Of a stretch of DNA of 64,000 nucleotides, positions 1 to 9,981 are shown in pieces. The notes under the pieces were generated by a model. The model was not told where the DNA came from and made no database searches. It saw only the letters and a program-made list of their open reading frames with translations. This DNA comes from Caenorhabditis elegans. Its lineage: Eukaryota > Nematoda > Chromadorea > Rhabditida > Rhabditidae. The stretch lies in assembly GCF_000002985.6 (NCBI RefSeq), contig NC_003283.11:5456001-5520000 (forward strand). The letters run 5' to 3'. A program made the translations under genes and the position numbers. The first letter of the stretch is position 1; every line of letters begins with the position of its first letter.

Positions 1-1338
1 GCGCACTTTTCGTAACTTTTTTCCTGAAATTTTTGAAATTTTGGCTAAACTTCTTGATTTGGTAAAACACTTGGGAAAAAAATTTGGTAGAACCAAAAAG
101 AAATTTGACCATGTAACATTTTTCTAGTTTTATATAAACTTTGAAAATTAGTCTTATTATATGTAATTAAGACACTGAACATATAGGCGTTTCTCGGGGC
201 GCGGCTGTCGCCTGCCTCGCCTCCACTCATGCCTCGCCTTCCCGCCTGGTGGTACTTCCAACGAGAACCGATCTGAAAAGGCGAATTAGAAAATTCTTTT
301 TAAATTTTGATTTTTGAAATTAAACTTTAAATTATTAATCCACACTAAAATTAAAACGTTCACCGGAAAGGGCCCGAAGGAGGCGATGGAAAAGTCACTT
401 ATCGCCCGGATAGATCGCCTAATAGAGCGTGAGCACCGTGAGGGTAAGGCTGGCAAACAACTTTAAAAATATTTGCACCAAATTATATTGTAAATACCAA
501 TCTGAAAAAAAAATGCGGCAAAAAAGAAAAGAGGAGCCAATAGAGTATTCATTCAGAAGAAAACATAATTATTTTCACACCCTTTCTCATTCTCTGGTTT
601 TCCCCCCATTCAATTTTCCTACCCTATTCGCCTCAACGAGCCTCATTTGTGAATGAATGCATCGTCCTATTGATATTATTTCCCAATTACTATTAATATT
701 ATTGTCAAGAACCTCAAGAACCAGAAGAAGAAGAAAAAATTGAGAAGACGAACTATTTCATTTTGTTTGAACAAAATGAAGAAGAAAAAGAAGACGAAAA
801 TTATCCAAGAACCATAGCAATGGAAGCAATTGGAACCCATGTATGCAGTGAATTATGTATGTACTTGTTTGGCACATGCTTCCTAATATGCAATGATCTC
901 TTCTCAAAAACGGGGGCAAAAAAAAGAAACAAAACTGAGAGAGAGATAGAAAGAGAAAAGTACCCAAGTCTAGAGGGGTCTGAGCTCCAGGAGCAACACA
1001 GGAGGAGCAACACAGGACCGGGAGACACAAAAATAATGATGTGAAGAGGAAAAAATGAGGAAAGGAAGGAAGAGAGAAGAAAATGGAGTGGAGCTATACT
1101 CTATGTTTATGAATAAATATCGATAGAACCGATACAAGTTCTCGACAGAAAAAAAAACACGTGGGATTATATAGTAGTCTTGGAAACCGAGCATACAGAT
1201 ACACACAGATAATAATTTTGGAAAGACACTGGGAGTTATTTGGATAAAAATTGATAAATGTATCTAGCTATCTGTAATAATTTTTTTAAGGGTGGAGTAG
1301 GGCCCGTGGGAAGTTGGTTTAAATCTAGGGAGACCGAC

Positions 1339-1391
1339 AGTTTGTCTATTTGCCGATTTGTTTTTTTTTAGTTTGTCTATTTGCCGATTTG
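1339..1391. repeat. Two direct copies of a 22-bp word
   Basis: The word AGTTTGTCTATTTGCCGATT plus TG occurs at 1339-1360 and again at 1370-1391, separated by a poly-T run. The TTTGCCGATTTG core resembles the TTGCCGG-type repeats at 25.2, 36.9 and 63.4 kb, so this may be a decayed fragment of that family. Confidence 0.7.
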
Positions 1392-1523
1392 GAAACATTA
1401 ACTTTCGCCAACTTTCTGAACCAGGGCTGGAACCAAAAAAATTGATCAAAAACCAAAAAAAAAACCAAAAAAATTGTTTAGATCTGCTCCAAATTCGCCG
1501 AAAATTTTTAAGGAGTGTTTTTT

Positions 1524-1580
1524 GAGCTTTCATAGATTTTTTGGAGCTTTCATAGATTTTTTGGAGCTTTCATAGATTTT
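1524..1580. repeat. 20-bp tandem repeat, nearly 3 copies
   Basis: The unit GAGCTTTCATAGATTTTTTG starts at 1524, 1544 and 1564 with no mismatches. The third copy lacks only its last three bases. No gene is near it. Confidence 0.9.
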
Positions 1581-4176
1581 ACTTACTCTTCATGATAATT
1601 CTAGAACCGTCATAGGATGCGTATAGTGTTGCATTTTAAAAATAAATTTTCAAAATGTTAATAAAAAATTGGAAAAATATACTTAAAATGACCGAATATT
1701 CTTAGAAAGTACTCTTCAAAAGCTTTAGATTTATTAATATTTTTTATTCAATATTTGGTCAAAGTTCGAAAATGTGGGCTTTTTGAATAATTTCGAGGTT
1801 TTCTGCAGGTTCGAACGTATCTCAAATTGTGATAGATGAAAACTGATTTTCAACACTTTTTTAATGTTTAAAAAAATTCAAAAAAAAATTTCCTATGATA
1901 ATTTGTCATTTTAAAACCAGAAATTTAATCAAAAGTCCTAAATAAACTCGGCGAAAATTATTATGATATTTTCGTTTTCCTACTTTTTTCTAATTTTGCT
2001 ATAAATTCACACATTTTTTGGGCATTGCCCTTTTCAATATATTAATTCTAGTCTAAAACAAATTGCTTTCAATTTGGCATTTAATATTTTTCCCGAGACA
2101 TCTCATGAATTTAAGATTTTGAGTCTCATGTGAACCCAAAAAATTTCAAATAATTAATAAATGTACACGTAATGTGTCCTCATTGAGAAACAAATACGAA
2201 AAATCCGTCTTGTCTCTGAATTTAGTAAATGTGTGAAAATGACAGTTGAATGTGGGATGTGTGGGATAGAGGAAGAAGGCTTGCATTTTGGGAAAATATA
2301 TCAAAAGGGAGATTATTATTTACTGATCTTATAAATTTCAGTTTTCAACAAAAAAAAAGAATTATCATATTTGCAACAAATGAAAAGCAACATTCAAGGA
2401 TTAAGGAGGATTAACGAAAATCTCTCCGTCTCGCACTTTTTCCTGAATCATGTCTAGATCAAAATAAATACAAAAAATAATATAATGAATCCATTAAAAA
2501 ATACCATGCTAGACCAATTTCAAAAAATAAAAACAAAACAAAAGAATAAATAATAAAAAACAAAAATTGTACGTTCGTTCGCAGAAATCGCTGCTTCTTT
2601 AGTGAGCAAATTCTATAATGCCTGTGTGAGCACCACCACCACCCTGAAAATAAGAATATTTCCTTATTTCACTCCTCATAAAAATATTTTATGGGCCCAC
2701 CCCATTTTTGTCGTCAATTTCTTTTCTTAGAAGGACAAATACTTGGACCCAATTATTTTTTAGCATAATGAAATTATTTATTCAATAATTTGAAATCAAG
2801 AAAATTAGAGCCCGAATATGGTTTTCCAGATAAGATGCGTGGACAAATAGGACATAAGCCGTCAGCCCAAATTTCTAGATAAGTTAAGGCAAATGAAGTT
2901 TAATTTCTAGTCAACTTCAAGGTCTTTCAAATTAATTTAAAACTGTATACTTTTCCAGACATCGGCGGAATTCAAGGATTAAATTTTTTTAAAGTTTTGC
3001 TGCTTCTACAACACCTCCACTGGATGGGTTACGCTTAATAAGTTTTATGAACTTAATAAAGCACTAGGTATATATGTATGTACAACTTACATCAAATTGA
3101 AATTTTATAGAATGAGTAGTAGATGTAATACAAGTACATTTTAGTAAACAAAAATTAACAAAAATTCCGTTAACAGTGTGAAGCTCCAGCTTCAAAATGC
3201 ATCTCAATTTGATCTATTTCAACACTTTTTGACGTACTAGAACTTTTCATTGCAACAAATTTCATCAAATTTATGAGCAAAAAATAAAAAGTATACCAAC
3301 AAAATCTGAATTCCCGCGGAAAATCTTTACGGGGTTATTAGCACAAGTAGTGTCTTATAGTTGAAAAGGGTAGCAAAATGACGTCACAACTGTATTAAAA
3401 TCCATTTTGCAAAATTACTCGAAAAATGACGATTGTGAAATTCAGTCCTTTTAATCAAAAAATTGCTGATTTTTAACTGATTCGTCTCTTTAAAAGCACA
3501 GTTCCCTCAATTTTTAAATAGTTCCGTTCAAGATTGTCGTTAGTCGTCCAAAGCTCATCGAGTACCCGAATAACAATGGAGTACTACAGATACCAAACAG
3601 TTTTTACCACTTGATCCTCCAGGCAAGTTTCGTTGCATTTTTCTATCTCTCCATGACAGCCACAAACTATACCGTGTCTATATCGTGAGTGTTAAATCAA
3701 ACATATCTCATTTCCTCCGCGTGTTGTTTGATTACTGATATGTGTCTGCCTTCTTCGCCTTCTTATTTTTTTCATTTTTCACCTTAATTTTGATTTTGAC
3801 TGTTCAAACGTTAAAAGTAACGAAAATAGTATTCCAACAAATGCAAAATTGTAGTTTGTTTGATTTTCAATTTTTCCAACTCATTTTGAAATTGTAAACT
3901 AAAGATTTTTTTTTGCAAGAACAGCTGTCATTTCAATGCTTGTTTATAACAAAAAAATTAAATCTTCGAGTGACCATTTAGGACACCCACTCCTTGCCTT
4001 CTTGCGTCACACAATATGGCCCTTCTTTTTCAAAAATATTTTTTATTTGAAACATAACTACCCGAAGATTTACGATTGATCTTTTATGTTTACTTTGATG
4101 AAATCATACCGATCAAGATCACGATGATATCTCTGCGCACTTTTCCACGTTTTACCTATCAAATGATTTTCCAGAA

Positions 4177-5411
4177 ATGCCAACAACATTTTCCCCGGTT
4201 ATTGGAATGTCAGAAAGTATTGCTACACAAACCTGTAATTGTCACTATCCAATTGGTCTAGTGATATTCCTAATTTTCACAATTATAAGCTTATTCGTGT
4301 GTATATGTGTTTGCTGTATTGATTTGGGAGATGTAAGAAATTGAAAAATAATTTGAATGTTTCTAATTATTTAAAATTCCAGTGCAACATTTGCCAAGGA
4401 GATAGCAAAAAAGAAGTAAAGTTCCGTCGAACGTCAATGAACGCTCGATTCGTTGAGCCGAGCAAGTTTGTGATTGATAGGAAGGTAAGTTGTAATCAGA
4501 ATCAATTTAGACAAAACTATGCGGAAAAAAACGCATATTTTAATTTTTTGCCGTAAAGGTGGTCCAAACGGGTTCAAGATTCCAAGATAACGCGAAAAAA
4601 ACTTTAAAAATTCAGTTTGAAAAAATCTCACTGATTTTGGATATTTTTCAAATCTTGCTAATCTCCTTATTTGAACTTCCACGATTTTGTCTCTAATTTC
4701 CGCATAAAAGACCGTGCCACACTTGGTTTTTAGGTTTTTAATCAATTTCAACGCAGATTGTTTTTTTTTTCATGTTTTTTTCAATTTTTGATAGAAAAAA
4801 GGTCCCACAAAATTTGTTTAATACAAAACAATTCCTTTAAAAACTAATTTTTCAAAAAGAGTTAGACGAACGGCAAAGTCTGTTCAGTTCGAAAATGAAC
4901 ATAGCATGGTTATTACCAAAATCATTGGCATTTGAACAAATGGTTAGAAAATTTTTTCGTCTTTATTTTTTAATATGTACATACATTGGCATTTGAGACC
5001 AGTTTGAAAATTTTAAATTAAAATTAACCTGGACGGTACTCCACATTTAGTTAGTACTGCCTCATTAGTATGTCTAATTAAATTGAAATTTTTTTGAAAC
5101 GAGGTTATTTGGATATTAAAATTTCATGATACAATGTCAGTGAAATGCTGGAAATAATAAATTGAAAAAGGATTAAAGAAAAAGTAAGATCGCGTACAGA
5201 AATTCCTAAAACCAAATTTTAAAATTTAGAAACAACTTTACAAATATTGTCCCAAAATTAATCATTTTTTCAGCTATCCATGGATCCGTGTTTACTGGAG
5301 TATCGTCAACTGTACAATTCAGGAAGTGCATCATCCAACTCTTACTCCAGATGCATCGAAAATCCACAGTTCTCATTTTCAACTGACAGATCTCTCATTT
5401 CAACTGTATAA
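4177..5411 (+). CDS. Small single-pass membrane protein, unknown function
   Basis: I join exons 4177-4332, 4383-4484 and 5274-5411, all phase 0, giving 131 residues. The start ATG lies two bases after a TTTTCCAG acceptor, which would suit trans-splicing. After a short polar N-terminus with CNC comes one hydrophobic segment (about residues 25-46, IGLVIFLIFTIISLFVCICV) rich in cysteine, then a CNICQGD motif and a basic, Ser/Tyr-rich tail. The cysteines beside the membrane could be palmitoylated (inference). The 0.8-kb last intron contains nothing recognisable. I do not recognise the family. The exon chain is supported by frame and splice signals only. A first exon further upstream is possible. 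Confidence 0.6.
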
Positions 5412-5527
5412 AAGTTCATATTATATAAAATGATAAATATTTTCTATTTTTGCCATTTTAAATGTTAATAAGACTTGAGGGACTGTGAACGAAGTTTGCC
5501 AAAAATATATACACTACGGTTCAAAAA

Positions 5528-6994
5528 CTAGTTATAAGGAACTGAAGGCGAACTAATCAATGTGATATCTGTAGTAGCTGATTTCGGAAAGAACTGCTTT
5601 TTTACATTTGTATCAAAGAATAATAAAACGTATGGGAGAGAAAGTGTCATCTGAAAATATTAATTTTATTAAGTTTTTTGTTTCTAAATCCCTTACCAAA
5701 CCCGAGCAAAACACCATAATTGTGTTATTTATCTCCATGATCAAGTCTGGAATTACACCAATATAAAAATTCAAAGCAGTGGCAACAGTCCAAAACAGAA
5801 TTCCAAGATATACAGCACTATAGGTAAATGCGATCTTGGTCAATTTCTTGGCAACTTTGCTATAAATAGCGGAGAGCGCTGGAAATGGGATTTTTGTTGA
5901 GCTAAATCTCACTGAAACATATAATATTTTACATTTCTCCATTTTATATACAATGTAGGCTGTTGTAATTCCCAAAACTGAAATAATAATAAAATATGCT
6001 GTAGAGAATCCAGCCGTAACATTCAACGCAAACATTATTGTTGTAGGACGTAAAGTTTTCATGAGAATTCCGTTTTCAATTGATACCTCTACTGCGAACT
6101 CGTGCCAGATGAGAGTTGGCATGAAACTGTAGATTACAAATGCAAGACCGCATGCCACATAATATTGAGACCAGAACTAGAATTTTATAGAGATAGTTAG
6201 ATTTTTCGAGTTAGATTTACTGAGCACTTGATGTGATTTCTTGGCCAACTTTTGCCCGAAATTGTCTTTTTCGAACAGAATTTGTCAAATTTTTCAACGT
6301 GCGGAAACCAGTTGTCGAGAGCTAAAATTGTCGGAAATCGGAAACTCATTTATCGAAGATTTGGCGTGTTTCAGACATACATTTTTGTTAAACTTATACT
6401 TTGGAATTTTTTTATGTTTAATTTCCCATTTTCTTGCCAAACGCTAAAAATTTCGGCAACCGGCAACTTGATGCCGAAAACTCAGCCACACGTCGCTAGT
6501 AGGTATTTTTGGGTAAAAGTTGTCAAACAAGTTTCACACCAACCATTTCATAAATCGTTGGCCACCAAAACGATGATATTCGATGAGCACTCAACGAGCA
6601 TGCTGATAGAAATTGAATGTGCAAAAACCACCAAGTAAGATATTTACACCATGTCAAAAATCCAGGTAGCAACTCTTCAATTGATTTTAAAAGAAAGATA
6701 CAAGACGGTTGAGACTCCAGTCTAAGAGCAATCCATGTGTTCAAGTAGAGTAAAATGTTCTGGAAAATTGAGGAATTGAAATTTTCAGAGAATTAAGGAA
6801 ATCACTGTTAACAAGTCCAATTGTACTAGTCTGTAAAATGAGCTTTTGAACACTTTTGACGATCCCATCATAACTAAAAAAGCAACCATGCAAATGAAAG
6901 ATGGAATACCATAGCCCAACTCGACAACGGTAAGTATTTTCATACGTAGGTCAAGATTAACCTCTTCCATGGAAACTGTGATGTTTAATGACAT
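5528..6994 (-). CDS. Srg-family chemoreceptor (copy A)
   Basis: Seven-transmembrane receptor of serpentine receptor class gamma, a nematode-specific GPCR family usually placed in chemosensory neurons. Exons (minus strand): 6806-6994, 6544-6759, 5933-6176, 5697-5878 and 5528-5650, giving 317 residues, typical for the family. Marks: a YGIPSF segment in TM1, SSFYRLVQLDLL in TM2, then LLYLNTWIALRLE, a GFLTWCKYLTWWFLHIQFLS stretch (TM3-4), FWSQYYVACGLAF, the KVAKKLTKIA loop before TM6, and a final MTLSLPYVLLFFDTNVKKQF tail. I start at the MSLNITV methionine because it aligns with the starts of the three paralogues. An upstream in-frame ATG at 7117 would add a Pro-rich leader not seen in the others. 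No stop or frameshift was found in the spliced model. Confidence 0.85.
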
Positions 6995-7790
6995 TAGATC
7001 AGCCTCGATTTGTTGGAGTTTTTTGAAATCAATATGATATGAACTGAAACTAGGCTCTGGCTCAGGCGGCGGGCGACGTTTTTTTATCAATGAGCAGTCT
7101 CCAGTGAGCACACTCATTTATGAACGTCTGTATCCTAGTTTTGTTTTTAATTACGGGAATTACGTAAGCATCTATATGCGAGATGTATATTCCATAGAGA
7201 TATGTGAATTTCCTGTATTTTTTAAACACTTTACTTGGAACACTACAAAGACTCCTTGTCATTTCAGTTGCCCTCGTGAATAGTAAAGAGGAAGATATAA
7301 CTAACAGTAAGTACACTTCCTTTTTCGGGCTCATTACGTCTCAATGTTTACGTTTCATTTTTTTGCACCTATGTGCCTTGAAATTGGAATTGATCTTGAA
7401 ACGTAATTGCTCTAACAGCAGACGTTGTGCAAACTGCACGATCAAATTTTATAGTCACCCCTGTACTGTTGCACCTATCGAAAATGAGCTCATAAACTAA
7501 AATTGCTCTGAAAACATCATTGCTCTAATAGCAGAAGTTGTACAAACTGCAGGAGGAATCTTTGTCAGGTAATCTTTTGAGCCCTGACAAGCCACACTAA
7601 TGCCTCTACACTAACTACACCTACCTAATGTAAACCTTAAAATTTTCGTTTTCTTTAAAAAAACACCGGGACCGTCATGGTTTTTCAGTGCTCTTCAATT
7701 ACTCGTTTGGAAAGTTTCCACTTTTTATTATGCACTCAAAGATTGAATCAAAAATAACAGCTTATTTTCACAATTCAAGAAAAACGAAAA
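6995..7790. other. Spacer between Srg copies A and B
   Basis: About 800 bp that must hold the promoter of copy A and the 3' end of copy B. I see no exon or repeat of a known family. A short word (GCTCTAA.AGCAGA.GTTGT) recurs near 7409 and 7532. Confidence 0.5.
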
Positions 7791-9435
7791 CTAATTCGAA
7801 AGTACAAAGACAGTCGACAGAGAGTTGTTTTTCCGAACACACTTTTGCATGAATTGTCTTTGAACATTACTGTCAAAAAATAAGAGAATATATGGTAGTG
7901 ATAATGTCATCTGAAAATGAGTTTTATTATCTGAAAACAGTTCTAAGAGGTTACCAAATCCGAAGAAAACACCATTAGGGTTTGATTAATTGCAATAATA
8001 ACACTTGGGATAAAGTTCCAATATGAGTTCAATGAAGTGAGAACACTCCATAATAAAATTCCAGCAAACACGACGCAGTGGACAATTGCGATATGAGTGA
8101 GTTTCTTGGCAATTTTTTCGTATACGGCGGAGAGAGCTTGAATTAAATTTTAAAAATCTGGTTACTTGTTAATTTCAACTTTACGCCAAAAAATATTGCT
8201 TCTCGGCAAAATGCCACAACTTCATAGCAAACGCCTGCACTTTCGAACAAACATTCGTAAAGTTTGGTAAAAAGCCGTCACATGAAATTTTTTTCAGTTT
8301 GACTAGAAGTTGCAAAATTTTTTTCAAAATTCAGTTTTTGACGAAACTAAAACATATGAAAAATGGTTTGAAAAAATTGCTAGAGCTTTTACAAGTTGTC
8401 TATCGCTCAATTTTTACATACCTTGCTTATTTTTACCAATCATTACGGATGTTATAATTCCCAGCACACAAAGAATTATAAAATAAACAACAGTAAATAC
8501 AGCCGTCACATTTGTAGCTTTAATAATTATTTCCGGATTTCTGGATCTCATCAGTTTATCGTCCACGATAAGGATTTCATTTGCAAAATCAAACCAAGTC
8601 AAAGTTGGCAGAAAACTGTAGAATATGAATGCTGCACCAACATAGAAATAACATTTTGTCCAGAACTGAAACAGATTGCATGGATACGAGTTTTTATATT
8701 TTACTATAGTTTTCTAAAAATCTACTAAGATTTTGCTTCTCCTGAAAATAAAAAATGAATCCTAAACTGAGAACCCTAAATAAGTGTAATTTATTCAGAT
8801 ATTAGTAGCTCATTTTCTAAGTTACAAGTTTTAGGTCTCCGATTGAAACTTCAAGTTCATGAAGGTTTCAGAAAATTGCCTTGGGCATTTTAGATTTCAA
8901 GACTGTCAGATTCTCGGCGTATAGGACAAGTTACATGATTGAATAATATTTAAATTTTTACAAAATCGTAATGTCCTACCTTTTCATAGGTTTGAGGCCA
9001 CCAAAATGAAGAAATTCGGTGAACGGTCAGCGAAGAAGCCGATAGAAATTGTATATGCAAAAACCACCAAGTAAGATATTTAGCCCATGTCAAAAATCCT
9101 GGTAGCCATACTTCAATGACCTTTAAAATTAAAATACAAGATGGATGCATCTCCATTCGAACTGCAATCCATGTATTCAAGTAGACAAAAGTGTTCTGGA
9201 AATATAAAAAGATGTAGATCATTTTTGACACAAAGAGAAATATTACAGTTAACAAAGCCAACTGAACTAGTCTATAAAATGAATTTGCATATACTTTCGA
9301 AATCCCTAACAAAAATTGGAAGCATATCAGAAGAATGAATGAAGGAATACTGTAGACCAGTTCAATGATTGTAAGTATTCTTACAGTTGGGTCCAGCTTC
9401 ACATCTTCCAGAGAAATTGATAAATTTCGAGACAT
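7791..9435 (-). CDS. Srg-family chemoreceptor (copy B)
   Basis: Second Srg receptor. Exons: 9247-9435, 8980-9195, 8422-8665, 7955-8136 and 7791-7910; the first four have exactly the same lengths as in copy A. The product is 316 residues. Marks: ISLEDVKLDPTVRILTI before TM1, SIPSFILLICF, NSFYRLVQLALLT, then NTFVYLNTWIAVRMEMHPSC, KYLTWWFLHIQFLS, SSFWWP, FWTKCYF, YEKIAKKLTHIA, and the MTLSLPYILLFFDSNV tail. The first intron (9196-9246) is 51 nt and free of stop codons, so a naive reading runs through it and adds 17 false residues. The equivalent introns in the paralogues are not all open. Closest to copy C at 24750-26415. Confidence 0.87.
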
Positions 9436-9479
9436 TTTCACTCTGCAAGTAACTAAAGGTCACAACTCGTGAGCAAAGT

Positions 9480-9640
9480 GTAACACCAAATGAATCCGAA
9501 CGGGATGATTTTTTCTCGTTTCGAACATTTGTCTGTGAGCTCATATTCCCCCGGGTCCTGTGAGTGCTCAAATACCCTTCATTATTCAAATCAGCGTCTA
9601 CTTCGATTTTAGGCGTGATGTTGCATCCAGTTCGTGTGAC
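9480..9640 (-). promoter_or_regulatory. Upstream block shared by Srg copies B and C
   Basis: The sequence upstream of copy B recurs, with scattered differences, upstream of copy C at about 26440-26610. It includes TTTTCTCGTTTCGA, then CTGTGAGCTCATATTCC, a CCGGG/GCCGGG element and CCTGTGAGTG. Conservation beyond the coding region means either that the duplication unit included the promoter or that these words are kept for expression. No known factor site was assigned. Confidence 0.6.
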
Positions 9641-9981
9641 TTACTGGTTTACAAATTCTGGAATGATGACATCAAAAAAATATTGTAGAAAATATTGAAG
9701 TTTCCACATATTCCAGAAGTTGAACGAGAAGCCTGACTTTTGCCGAGATTTACGGATTGTTGCATGTTGTATTACATTGCCCTTTTTTTTTAACTTTTTA
9801 TTAACTTCAAAACCAACATGTGAATAAATGAGTTTATTATTAAAGTTAGGAAGAAGTTCATGAGGTATCACTTTCGTAGCCACTGTCACTGCCCATTTCT
9901 GCACTCCCAACGCAAACCATTTTTCTGAAATGATTCGATTAAAATGTTCTAAAACTTCTATAAACTAACTTTGCTCTGATT

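Larger units (their letters stand above)
1..4176. other. Gene-poor left flank
   Basis: No coding exon with convincing codon use and splice sites was found here. The stretch is AT-rich, with poly-A/T runs, a GC-richer patch around 185-250 and 361-430, and short direct repeats near 1339-1391 and 1524-1580. An open stretch at about 3521-3676, ending in a good GTGAGT donor and coding for a hydrophobic run, could be an upstream exon of the small gene at 4177, but its phase does not fit the next exon. A possible minus-strand terminal exon at 2602-2646 is discussed under rejected items. Confidence 0.5.

Noticed and set aside
429-656. 75-residue open frame on the plus strand
   Set aside because: Codon use and composition look random; no homology cue and no splice context.
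763-1044. Open frames on both strands in 758-1044
   Set aside because: Low-complexity Glu/Lys-rich or Leu/Phe-rich readings over purine-rich DNA, without splice context or a recognisable domain.
2602-2646. Possible minus-strand terminal exon reading GGGGAHTGIIEFAH and stop after a TTATTTTCAG acceptor
   Set aside because: No upstream partner exon with matching phase was found within several kilobases, and no poly-A signal is obvious downstream; too short to support alone.
9641-9910. 89-residue minus-strand frame and a nearby acidic reading GSDSGYESDTS
   Set aside because: Could be a further exon of the protease-like gene by an alternative frame, but that frame gives poorer codon use in the preceding exon; left as an alternative only.
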